A stretch of 64,000 bases of DNA from Pseudoneurospora amorphoporcata (Eukaryota; Ascomycota; Sordariomycetes; Sordariales; Sordariaceae): contig MU859065.1 of assembly GCA_033297205.1 (NCBI GenBank), positions 248,001-312,000 of the forward strand, in the 5' to 3' direction. The translations under genes and the position numbers were made by a program. Positions 22,291 to 33,594 of the stretch are shown here, in pieces (positions within the stretch are counted from its first letter, which is position 1; each line of letters starts with the position of its first letter). Under the pieces are notes generated by a model that saw only the letters and a program-made list of their open reading frames with translations, was not told the origin of the DNA and made no database searches.

Positions 22291-25200
22291 TGTGGTGATT
22301 GCAAAATCTCAACATCTACAACCCCTGGTGAAGAATTCCTTCTGTCTCAATTACTCGTGGTTTTCTCTTTCTTCAACAACCCCGTTCGGCATTCAAAAGT
22401 CTGCAGTTCACTGCCCCTGATAACCTTCGAGACAAGCCGAAGCTGTATCAGTTCTAGGCTGCACAGGTGATACAGTATGCTACAGTGCTGGGACGCCAAA
22501 ACATCAAGAGGCCATTAAATCGCTGACAGGGGCCACCATGACAGCTGAAGGGAGCTTCCAAGCCAGGTGTTGGTTCCTGGCTTCGGCCTCGTCTGGCCAG
22601 TGGAAGCCATGGAAACACCAGGGAAATGGGCGCCGGGAGGCCCAGCTCTGGAAGCAACGAAACCCTTGTCAGGAAACGATAGCCTAAAAATCGTCTGAAG
22701 CGGCTCCGCAACCCGTCGTCTGTGCTGATGATACACATGGCGTGTTCGATGTAAACCCATGGGGACAACAACATGCTACCTATAACACAAGCCTTTGTGG
22801 ATTATCACGCGGTGCGCCAAGTTGGGTTTTCGTCTCATGAAGAGTCGAGAAATTCAAGGTGTCCTTCAGGATAACCTCGGCGTTTCTGGAATCCGCCCCG
22901 TCCTCGCTTCAAGAGATGATATTGACGCATCTTGCCTGTCGTCACCACGCCCTCGTCCGTCTCCATCACATCGGAGATGCGACCTCGAACCCTGCACCAC
23001 TGGAAAGGACACAAATGCTCGTGGCGAGTTTATTGGCCGATGGACCTGGCCTACCATCACCGGAACTGAGGCCTCGCCCAGCTATCCCAGGCTTTCCACC
23101 AGCGAAGCTCCATGAAACAGTCGAAGCTCGCCGTCCAGAAATGGCTCTGCTCTACCGATGCTCACGAAGGCTCTCTGGGAACACTAAACCCTTCTGGTGC
23201 CGGGCTGGCGACGGCTGGATGTGATGAAAGTCGGCTGACCAATAGGATGCTCCCATTGCGCCCGCCAAATTTCTTTTCTGTGATGGGGCGACCGCCGATC
23301 ACAAGTTCTTGGATCACTAGCAGTGGGGAACCATCACTTTGAGCCCCTGGCTTCCTCATCACGGCATCACGGATGCCATCCGTTCGTCCAAAACCCTCCA
23401 TGACGGCGGCGGCGACAACTTAGTGCCCACCTTTGGAGGTATGTGGCAGGCAGATTTGGGCAATGGTTAATGGCGCTGGAAAAGGGCAGTATCGGCACGC
23501 CACGCCCGCGTCCGAGTCTCAGCCCGCGCGAACATCCGCCAGACAATTACCTGTCATCCGAAAGACGACCCCGAGCAGTTGAGACCTTTCGCCGAAGGTC
23601 TATCAATTTGACAGATGTTGAAGATGTTAGTTGCCGTTACACAAAACCCGTCTTAGGTTACATTCCTACACCCACTCGCAGAAACATCCCGTGTCTGCGA
23701 TATGATCTCGTCCTCACAGATAGATGCGACAGACGAGCACATACGATGGTCAACTTTTAACCTTATCACCAACATTCCTGAACCAATGTCCCATGTTTCA
23801 ACTTGAGAGGATCGTCCGCTGGCCCCTATTTCTCCGCATACTGCACCTCAATATGCTATTGCGACGGGCATAGTCCTTCACTATCCCTCACAAAGGGTCC
23901 AAGCGCTCGACAGCATTATCCCAGGCTCAGTCGTCGATCTGACAAGTCCAGTTGTTACAGACTTTGCTGAGAGACGACACGAGGCTCCAGCCTGTGGGTT
24001 GCTTTTGACAGCAGGGCATCTCAGCGCCCGTAGAGAGGAGCTAAAACCCCGCGTCACTGTAGTGGCCAACTGCGCCCAACATCCACCCAAAAAGCAATCA
24101 AGCGTGAACCATCACGGGAGCGAAATGAGATGACCGGCAAATCACAGTCGTCACGGTTTGAGAAAAACGAAGGAAATATTATTTCTTCTGTGTGTGTTGG
24201 TTGCATGTGCAACACAGCCAACAGCCTCAACCTTAAGCGAGTGTCCCATTTGTTTCCTTCCACTTTCCTACAAACTTGGCTATGCCGTTGCGGCATCCGC
24301 GGGAGATTAACAGAGGTGTCCCAAGGAGAACGCCGCCTACCTTACCTCTTGAGGTTTACAATCATTCCAAGGTTTCTCATCCTCCTCGGTGTATAGGATA
24401 CGTCCCGGTTCGCCTACGAAAAGAAACGAATCCTTTGCAGTTCCAACGGTGCGATGCGTCCCGTCTGAACTCTGGGCAGGCCTGGCCTGGCGAACCTGGA
24501 CTGGACTCGGGCTGATGGGATGAACTCCGTGCTCCTTTTGAAAGAAAAAGGCACGTCAGCAATCTGATTTTCTGAAGGGTAGGGGAAAGTGCATTGGCCA
24601 ATCGCTCTCGCAATTCCCAGGACCCCTGGGCCCCGGCATGCCCCGCCGGTTCTCTTGACAGGTTTGACACATGGCTCTCTGAACGTCGGTTCCCGAGAAG
24701 TCTCGAACCGTTCGTCTCATGTTGAACCCTATGTTCTGACAAGTGTGAGAGACAAAAGATCTCAGATGTCTGTGTGAACAGACACGCTAACATCACATCA
24801 TGGATGGATGATCGATCATCAATGACTCCAGCGATCATTCAAAAATTCCCCATCAACAAACCCACAATGAACTGCCACGACGGCGGCGTCAGCGTGCATC
24901 ACTGCAACTGCAACGCAGCGGTGCATGCGTTAGCACGGCACTGCTAATGCAGGTTGAAGTTTCTACGATGGGTCCTCCTGTCGCCTGTGGGCTGTACCTG
25001 CAGAGCCGAGCAAAACATCCCAGGGGTGTCGTGCAGAGGGCAGTATAAATTTACCGGGTGCTGCTACCCTACAACGCTCCATGTCTGGCTGTTACGCGGA
25101 CTCGCAGAACCCTTTTTGTGGTCAACGGTCTGGGATGTTTGAGCGAGTATGCAATTGACTTCAGGACGACTCAAGACCGTTGGCAAATGTGAGACGAGAG

Positions 25201-26558
25201 ATAGACAAGGAACAAACGTAGACATCTGAATGGAGACGGAAAGGGTGTGATATCACAAGTCAATGAGCGTTTTGAAACCCCACCGTGAACACTGCCGGTG
25301 GGAGGGAAAAGACTTAGTAAGGGGCCAAGTTTCCCATGGAAACACATGCATAACCACTTCTTGCTACGGTTTGTTCATCTGATTGATCTTCTTTATTCTG
25401 ATATTGGATGTTGAGATGATATACGTCGTGGACTGGATTCCTTGTGCTTGGTTTCAGATAAAGTGCTGGACGAACAGGTACCAAGGTCGATCGATGTCTC
25501 CAAATCTCAAAGTTTCAACTTTCAAAGTGCCTTCGCAAAACCTTTCAGACGGGCATAGTAGGTAGCTAGACCTTCTCGGCAGCTCAGGTTGTCATTCTGA
25601 TATCCCCACGTTGACTACCTCACCGAATTTTGGGCCATTGCTTTCAGTCTATTCAGAAACTCTGAAACATCTCAGAGCTCATTTGTGATCTATCTCTGTA
25701 AGACTCCCACTCCGTATCTTATCGAGTAGACATATCATAAAATCGAAAGGCACTCAACAGAGGACAAGGACAATGTTTCCCCGCGTTTTTCTTCGTCTGA
25801 ATGTGGGCACTCAGAATGGGAGATTCAAGGACCCTTCCAACAAACAACTCTCTGCTCTGGTAGATGAAAGTGGCGGTTTGAGAAGTAACGATGTCAGGGA
25901 GCCATTAATACTTTCCCATCGGCACTGCGTCCAGTGTGGTCTCTGGCCCCTTGGCATAATGAAGCGGAACTTGTGTCTGGGGAATTCGGTCGGTTGGTGT
26001 GGACGGTGAGTATGTCAAACCGACTTTTGTTGATTGGTACGTATGGGCTGTTTTTTTATATCATGGTGAGTCTGAAGGTTTGCGGTTCCATCCGCGCTTC
26101 TTTAACATCTTCGTTTGTCCCGCTGAGGAATAAGATATGCTTCTTGACTGAGTACATGTGGAGTGGGCGGAGGTTGGCCTTAGTCATCTAGGGGACGAGG
26201 ACCAGAGGTCATTTTCTTCATCCGATACTAATATACCATGAGACTCGCCTTCAGAGAGACACTCCCTCACATCTTGACCAGCCATGAGCTGATCAGGCAC
26301 TCTCCGCCTTTGATGTTCTCAGGTGAAGCATTTGCGAAGACTTTATGCCCGAGAAAGATGTGGTTGATGTGCTGAGAATGGCATCATGCTCGCAAAGAAC
26401 CGTTTCCAGTGAGACCCTCATAGTGGCACACGACAACTTCAAGAGAACGTATTGTGAATTTTTTTTATCTTAACCTCTAAAAATAATTTCTAACCAAATC
26501 TCCCCTAAAAATCATAACATTATTACACATGCAAGTTGGTTTATCCCACTCTATCTCC
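22291..26558. other. Gene-free stretch
   Basis: Frames of up to about 150 codons are present on both strands, but none shows a recognisable domain, consistent splicing or a good start context. The last 100 bases (26455-26558) are AT-rich and probably belong to the 3' UTR of the minus-strand membrane-protein gene. Confidence 0.4.
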
Positions 26559-28801
26559 TTAGCGTCCAGTCTGCTGCTCTGCATCTGGGCGAATATGAGG
26601 CTGGCGTCCAGGAGGTGCAGTACCGACGGTAAGGGGATACTTGTTCAATGATTCGAACAGCAGAATGAAAGAGGCAATCTAAATAGTCTCAGCGTGCTGT
26701 TCACAAAACTACCTTAATCAAGTGACAAAAAATGTGGGTGTCCGCATCCCCCAAGACGGGAAGGAGGGACCAGAAGAACCACAACCCGGAAGGAAGGTAA
26801 ACTCACCAAGAAAGCCCAAGCAGCCACAAAAGTAGCCATCCCGATCGCATACTCATACTCCTCTCCCGCCTCATTCGCAAACCCCAGCGCCCCCGTAACC
26901 GTCAACCCGATCGACCCGACCAAATTCCAAAGACCGACATGCCACCCCAGCAGATTCGGCGTCGGGACATACCACTTATCTTGGACTTCGACCATGGTCA
27001 AGATTGCCGAGAAAATAAAGAAAACACTTCCCACCACTTGCGGCAGCCAGTAGCTCCCATCCAGTGCGCCCGTCGAAAGGTTGTTTTGGGCAAATGGTAA
27101 GCCCGTGAAACCCTCGGTCCAGTAAATGATCGATCCGATCATTTGAAGCAAGCAGGAGAGGAAACCGATTTCGTGCAGGTAGTGCGACTTGAGCTCTTTG
27201 GAGGATGGCCACCACTTCCACGCGCGCGAGGGGTGCTGGCTGTTGTGGTGACCATTGTCATCGTGCCCTTTTCCGTCGGAGTCATCCGAGTCCGAGCCAT
27301 GGCCGTCATCGTCGCTATGAGCATCTGGATCATCTTTCTTCTCATTATGCAAGTTCTGGTCATCTGGCACAGAAACGCTCACGGGGACCACGACGGCTTT
27401 GCGCTGGTCTCTCGGGTTGGAACCTCGCAAGAGGACGTAGCGGACTTGGTGGTGGTGAGTGCAGCGTTTTCCATCGTGTTCGTGGGAGCGCAGACGGGGA
27501 CCGTCGGCATTGCCGGAGAGACTCTCTTCGAGGGCCCAGCCGAAACAGTCGGCGCGGTTCTCGTTGACGGCTTCGAGCATCATTAAGACGGAGGAGATGA
27601 CAACGAGGGTGCAGGTGATGAGACGGGTGGCGGCGGAGCCGGCCTCTTCGCCTTTGAATTCGGATTTTGGGGAGGCCAGGGGGAGGTAGACGAAGAAGGC
27701 GTTGATGATTCTGGCTACGGCGGCTGTTTAGATGCAAAGGTCATGTTAGCAATTGAACATGTTGTTTTCAACTCGCTCACTCCCATTTTCATGTAGAAAA
27801 GGGTCAGTGATCATCCATAAAAACAAACAGAAAACTGGAGAGAACAACATACCAATAAAAAAGGTCAAAGCCACACAATAACTGATATCCCACCACGGAA
27901 AGCTCGTCACCATCTTCAACACACCATGCCACGTCATCCTCAACGTATTCGTTGCCCTCGGTCCCTCCCCCCTCGCCTCCTCTCTGGCATCTTCCTCCTC
28001 AATCCCCTCTCCCATCTCTTCATCCTGCAACCTTCTCTTGTGTCTCCAACCCCCCTTGTGACCAGTCTCACGATTCCCACCATTCTCGTCCTTGCCACTC
28101 TTGTTGTTACCCTTCTTATTCTTCCCATGCTGCTTCTGCTTCTGCAAAATCTTGGGGTTCGTAACAACAGCCGCATGTCTTCCTTTTCGATTATCTCTGC
28201 TCCGCCAGATATAATACACCCCGCTATCCTTCTGTTCCTGTTCCCGCTGCTTTCGCTGAATGGTGTTGACGGACGTCTTGCTCCCGTTTGCACTCGGACC
28301 ACCCATCCCGAGCTGGATGACCTTTCCGATCTGGGAAGGCGAGGTGTCGAGGGCGCCCGCCAGCCGCTCGGGACCGACGGTCGCTGCGTTGGCGGCATTC
28401 TGAAGTGAACTCTGGGCGCTGAGTTGGGAATCGGTGGCTTCGAGGGCGCGGCCGATCTCGTCGGCCGAAAGCGTGGGGATATCGGTGTCCTGGGGGAGGG
28501 AGGCGACGGCTTGTTCCTGGGTTCTTTGGGCGTCGTTGGTGGCGCAGTGGCCGAGGACGGAGGCGGCTTCGTTGCCGGTTAGGGAGAGCTCGTCGGAGGC
28601 CTGTCCGGAGTTCTGCCTCTTTCCTGTTGTTGGATCGGTTTGGGGCTCGACCTCGTTGTGGGCTGAAGGCACGAGGACGTGGTAGCGGGCGGTTGGGTTG
28701 AAGAAGGAGAAGGCGCCGCTGGAGTGGGCGGCGTTGTAGTGCTTGGGTCCGGTGAAGTGGTTGGACTTCTTCCGCTTGGGAGGGCGAGTTGAGTTACCCA
28801 T
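26559..28801 (-). CDS. Six-pass fungal integral membrane protein
   Basis: Three exons on the minus strand, 28801-27853, 27723-26807 and 26678-26559, give 661 residues. The introns are 129 nt (GTATGT...CTAAACAG) and 128 nt (GTGAGT...TTTAG). The N-terminal 300 residues are hydrophilic, first Ser/Thr/Gln-rich and then strongly charged with Lys/Arg. Predicted membrane helices lie at about 303-330 (across the first intron), 346-370, 500-518, 543-562, 578-598 and 608-632 (across the second intron). A loop of about 130 residues between helices 2 and 3 contains an Asp/His/Gly-rich stretch that could bind metal ions. Without the third exon the last helix would be broken: AWAFL joins IASFILLFESL to complete it. 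It resembles conserved but uncharacterised ascomycete integral membrane proteins; I cannot name a substrate. Confidence 0.82.
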
Positions 28802-30679
28802 GAATATGGCCTGTTCTGTTTTCTGGATATTTCCCTTTTCTGAGAGGGTGCGTAAGTTCCGGATCTCTTCTTTAGTTCGTGATGATCGTAGCCAACGAAT
28901 CTTGGCGCAGAATCAAAGTTTTTTTCTGGGTTAGAGGGTGTGGTTTGAAAAGGTCAAGATCAACATTCTTTTCTTTCTCTTCTTCTGCTGGGACACTACT
29001 ATACAAATACCATGAAGATCAGATTATCCGATATCCCAAGTCCCAAGACCGTACCTACCCGTCCGAACCGGGCTCGCCTTCGACCTTCTTTCTCCACGTC
29101 TCATCTGGAATCCTGCTTCATAGGTTGATACCAGCGAGATCAGAGTTTTTGATAGCCCATCTTCGAAAGGGATCTATCTCTGACGTTAACGCCAAGAGAC
29201 ATTGAAGATTCAGCCTTGTCCAACCACTTACACTACATGCGCAAAAGTCGTTTACATCAGAAGTTGGCTGGAACTCGACGATCGTTCCCACTGCTTCCCA
29301 ATACTTCCCACTGCTTCCCACTGCTTCCTACTGCTTCCCACTGCTTCCCACTGCTTCCCACTGCTTCCCACTGCTTCCCACTGCTTCCCACTGCTTCCCA
29401 CTGCTTCCCACTGTTTCCCACTGCTTCCCACTGTTTTCCCACTGTTTGGTGGAGCCGATTCAGCCCAGTCGAACCGGTATTTCATCATTCGCATGGCGAC
29501 CGGTTTTTTTGGTGGAATTGTAAATCGGATGTAACTCCTAACATGGAAGGTGTTCTAGAAGGCGAAGAAAAAGGTCGAAAAGTTGACAGTGAAAGCCGCG
29601 CGTTTAAGTGGTGGTGATAGTTTGATAACCGCACAAAAGGCAACATCGCTGAAACTTGGCGATATTCTTTTGTCCAAGAACTCGGCGTTTTTGCCGTCTA
29701 GGTTCTTTGCGTGAAGATCAAGATGTGGCGCCTGGGCGTTTCAACCCGGCATTGTCATCAACTAAAAATAATAAGCCTGTTAGCGCCATAGATCTTCGAT
29801 GGACAAAGGAGCAAAAACTCCGGGAGCCGTGCTGCCGGTCCCGAGGTACCAGATGGGTTCGTCCACAACCACGTTCCTTCCCCTTTGAGTTTGTTTGGAC
29901 GACGAACGCCAATGACAATGAGTTAACGAGGAACACTGGCGGTTCGCATCCGACCCGTGCCTGCCGTGGTTTCGCCGTCATGCTGGGATTATCCCGTGGC
30001 AGCCGCCAAACCGCTTCGGCCCCATGAATTGCGGGGACCGGCCGGGTGACGTTATTCGGGCCCGAATTGAACGCTCCCTTACTCGTGCCCACCTTACCCT
30101 TTCGCTCCGTCACTTCTGCCAACAACCGCCATCTTGCGCCAACAAACACTTGAACTGTCGCTGGAGTTAAGACCATCCATCAAGGATTTTATTTTTATTT
30201 TAATTTTGCAATTGGATATAGATCTCCCAAGTCTATATTGTGCCATAAGCTGACTCGAATATTTCTCGGAAACTCTTCGAGATTCTACAACCAACGACAT
30301 CTAATGACGTAATTGGATATGGGAACGCTCGGAAGGTGTTGGAAAAGGTGTTTGGAGAGGTTGCGATCGCGCAATTCTCTCCGAGAATATGTGCAGATGC
30401 GGGGAAACATAGTGTACGCGATGTCGCAGTCTGGCAGTGTATAACACCTGCCTCGGACCCTTGAGGTCATTCTCCGGCCCCTTCTTGGACAGGGCTAGGT
30501 ACCGAACAAACAATCAGCAAAAGCCACTTTGTTTGTTTAGTATCCTTCCTCCCTTACCTTGACTCGATATCGGATCTTGCACCTTCGTGATCATTGTACT
30601 CAACACTTACCGCTCTACACGCCACTTACCCTACCTCAACTAACCTTTTCTCCCTGCATTGAACCCCTATACCCGAATC
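28802..30679. promoter_or_regulatory. Divergent promoter region with a 10-bp minisatellite
   Basis: This 1.9 kb separates the start codons of the membrane-protein gene (minus) and the dehalogenase-like gene (plus). The CT-rich stretch just before 30680 looks like a 5' leader. The minisatellite at 29285-29444 is listed separately. No supportable gene. Confidence 0.45.
29285..29444. repeat. 10-bp tandem repeat, about 16 copies
   Basis: The unit CTGCTTCCCA recurs in strict 10-bp register through most of the tract, with a few single-base variants (CCTA, CTGTTTCCCA) and one added T near the right end. It lies about 480 bp upstream of the membrane-protein start codon. It makes open frames on both strands that are artefacts of the repeat. 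Confidence 0.95.
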
Positions 30680-31576
30680 ATGCCCGCTACTCATCAACCC
30701 CCTCCGTGGGCAACCGAGATCAAGGCACTCACCTTTGATGTCTTCGGCACATGCGTAGCCTGGCGGGAAAAGATCGTCTCCGCCCTCGCTTCGACCACCG
30801 AGTCCAAGCTCTCTTCCGCCTCTTCCTCTGCCTCCACGTCATCGGACACGCCACCGTCCGAACAAGTCCTCTCCCGCGCCCGCTCCCTCACCCGAGAGGA
30901 CTGGGCCCGTTTCGCTCAGGAATGGCGCCGGGCCTACGGGGGCTGGACGCGCTCCTTCGTTCCCGACGAGACCCCCTGGAGGGACATCGACACCTTCCAC
31001 CACGAGAGCCTTATCGACCTGCTCGCCAAGTGGCAGCTGGACGGCCTTTTCACCCCGTTCGAGGTCGAGAAGCTCAGCCTTACGTGGCACGACCTCCCGC
31101 CCTGGCCCGATACCATCCGGGGTCTGCAACTGCTCGGCTCCCGGTACCGCACGGCCGCCTTGTCCAATGCGAACCAGGCGATCCTCAAGGATCTGAACAA
31201 TCAGAAGGGCGTCGACGGCAGCTCGCCGCTGGGGTTCCAGCGCTTGCTCTCGTGCGATATGTACCAGGCGTACAAGCCAAGCCCGAAGGTGTACCAAGGT
31301 GCGGTGCGGGACCTGGGTCTGCAGCCAGGAGAGGTGGCGATGGTGGCGGCACATCTAGGAGATTTGGAGGCTGCTAAGAAGAAGGGGATGCGGGCCATCT
31401 ATGTTGCGAAGCCCGGCGAACTGGAATTTGACGCCGATGTGGACAAGATCAAGAAAGCTAGAGACTGGGTGGATCTCTGGGTTGAGGAAGGTGAAGGAGG
31501 CATGGTGGAGGCGGCAAGAAGGTTGGGCATCAACGTCGACATTGATGTCGGCGATGTGGCCGGAGTCCTAGGCTGA
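30680..31576 (+). CDS. Type II haloacid-dehalogenase-like hydrolase
   Basis: A single exon encodes 298 residues from the ATG at 30680; the frame begins at an in-frame TTG upstream. All HAD motifs are visible. Motif I is TFDVFGT with the nucleophile Asp20. Motif II is ALSNAN with Ser162. The motif III Lys is at 199 in KPSPKVY, and motif IV AAHLGDLEAA has Asp228. The DVFGT and VAAHxxDLxAA forms are those of the (S)-2-haloacid dehalogenase branch, which releases halide from L-2-haloacids through an aspartyl ester. Family members in fungi often have unknown substrates, so dehalogenase activity is only inferred. A Ser-rich insertion (about residues 39-55) lies in the cap-side region after motif I. 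No targeting signal is visible. Confidence 0.88.
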   Translation: MPATHQPPPWATEIKALTFDVFGTCVAWREKIVSALASTTESKLSSASSSASTSSDTPPSEQVLSRARSLTREDWARFAQEWRRAYGGWTRSFVPDETPWRDIDTFHHESLIDLLAKWQLDGLFTPFEVEKLSLTWHDLPPWPDTIRGLQLLGSRYRTAALSNANQAILKDLNNQKGVDGSSPLGFQRLLSCDMYQAYKPSPKVYQGAVRDLGLQPGEVAMVAAHLGDLEAAKKKGMRAIYVAKPGELEFDADVDKIKKARDWVDLWVEEGEGGMVEAARRLGINVDIDVGDVAGVLG

Positions 31577-33271
31577 GTGAGTGAGAAGTATCTGAGCCTG
31601 ACGTCGTGGCCCAGCCCATGTCGTCGGCAATCTGCGCTCTCAGTCTTCGAGAAGGAAATGGCGCTTCCGCTTTCCGTCGCTCGGGCTTCGGGACCCCGGA
31701 TCGGGATGCTACCCTCTCAGCGATGGATGGTAAATCCAGGGGCGGCCGGTCGGGTCAGAGTTTTCGTGGCATCTCGGATAGACTGTTTAGGATGCGTGTG
31801 ATATCCCTTCCCCCCTGCCGTTTTAATTACCCAAGGGAACGGAACCCGGTGGGAGACCGTGGGAGGAAGTGAGGCGGACAGAACTCGGAGCCAGGGCAGA
31901 AGACGGAAGAAGGCATGGAAGGTTCGGTTGACGCGTTGATTCAGAAATCGGCTATGCTGAAGATGGTTCTTTCGTGAGGGTCTTTGACCGTGTCGTTCCT
32001 TCGAGAAAAAAAATAAAATTGCGATGGATGCCACGAGCCTGCTAGCGAACCCGCCGCTACGGAACCTAATTCGGCGTACTCGGCGCGGTAGTGATGAGCA
32101 TGGAGCAGCAGTAATATTGATTTTCTCGGACCGGTCCCCCGGAGCCCTCCCCCCTGCCGGCCCCCCTGGCCGGAGCCTAATGCCAGACCGCCAGGTCCCA
32201 AACCAGGGTATCGGATAGAGAATCATAACCTTAAAGGGGGCCAATTACCCAGCCAGTGTCCAATCGCGGAACTACGCTTATGAAGCCGGCCATGTCAAGA
32301 GCGGAACTTCCATGCGTTGCTGAGGCTCGGCATCCCTGACCATAACCTGACCGCAAATGGATAACCAATTTTCCAATTTTCCTTTCTTTTCATCCATCGA
32401 CTCGTCCCAACAGGTCGAGTTCGTTCCAAGGTCGGCAATTGTCATTGGACCCAGTATTTTGCATCGAAGTTTGATGAGTGGGCTCGACAGGAGATACTGT
32501 GGGACAATGTGAGTCTTTTTGTGTGTTTTGCCTGTGAGCGATTTGATCACTTGATCAGAAAATGTGGCGGCTGTCTCAACAACAAAGGGATTTGTTCGAC
32601 CTGATGGGGCGCCTCTTGAAGTCAGTAGTCATCGGTTATACCTAACGAGGCGAACGATGGGTCCTTTTGGGTTTGGCCTTTGTCATATTCGTTACCAGCT
32701 GTCCCATCTATGCCTATTAGCACGTAGGAGGCGTCGCGACGTCTTGGTATTTCAGAGTGTTCGGGGGCCACTGACGAGGAAACAAGCAAAGTACAAAGCA
32801 CAGTAACTTGTTTGTAAGTCGTTCGCAACGCTGGCTGTCGCCGTCCTATATCCCCGAACGGGACCCGAATTGCCTGATGGACCCGAATCCTCGGCCGGGG
32901 TACCCGGTGTAGACAATGAGGAACTCAGTTGAAAGAACCAGGGTGTCGGCGTGGTTGTTTTGTTTTGGGCCAGTGATGGAGGCTCAAAGACCGCTAAAGT
33001 GGGAACAACCAGCAAAAAGAGGTGTGGGTTGGAGGTTGGTTAGCGAAGCTGGGGAGCCGTGGGAGGGGACAAATTCGGGTTTCTTTTGTCTTTGTTTCGG
33101 GCTTGTCGTCCACGCGTTCGGCATGGCGGCCATGACATTGAACTTTCTCGCGTAGAGAGATCCCAAGAATGGCCATAGCCCATGCCCATCTGGGAGACTC
33201 CATAAGGTAGGTTCGTCCTATCTCCGTCCGGGAAGAGCACCCAGAATGGCGAAAATGGGTTTTCTGATGGA
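31577..33271. other. Gene-free stretch
   Basis: I see no supportable gene. A short purine-rich A run is near 32008. Confidence 0.4.
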
Positions 33272-33273
33272 TA

Positions 33274-33592
33274 CAGGAATTTCCCCTGATGATGCATGCA
33301 CTTCGGCACGCCATTTTATATGCATTTAGAGGGCTCATGCACTTACGTCCCCAAGCCAAGACCTCTTGGCCCCCCTAGCATAGGAATTCTGGGTGGCTTT
33401 TAGGGGGCTAGCATATCTGTTAGGCCTTAAGACTGGGTGCTAATAAATGTATATACACCAATTTGGCAGACAAATTGACATGCAAATAGCAATCATACAA
33501 ACGCCATTGCAAATAATTGCAGATGGCCAGCGGTAAGCATTTAGAGGGCTTTATGCATTTTCAGGTGCATGCACTTTCAGGGGAAATTCCTG
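33274..33592. mobile_element. MITE family A, copy 1 (TA-flanked, inverted ends)
   Basis: The ends are inverted: CAGGAATTTCCCCTGA at the left and its complement at the right, with further similarity over about 30 bp (ATGCATGCAC). Both ends are flanked by TA (33272-33273 and 33593-33594), the duplication made by Tc1/mariner-type transposases. A direct repeat, GCATTTAGAGGGCT, lies inside each end. There is no coding capacity in 319 bp. A second copy is at 41915-42252. Confidence 0.85.
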
Positions 33593-33594
33593 TA

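Noticed and set aside
29285..29444. CRISPR-like array
   Set aside because: The units are contiguous 10-mers with no spacers, in a fungal nuclear genome.
29202..29617. Overlapping 110-133-codon frames across the minisatellite
   Set aside because: A stop-free 10-bp repeat is open in several frames; the predicted peptides are only repeats.
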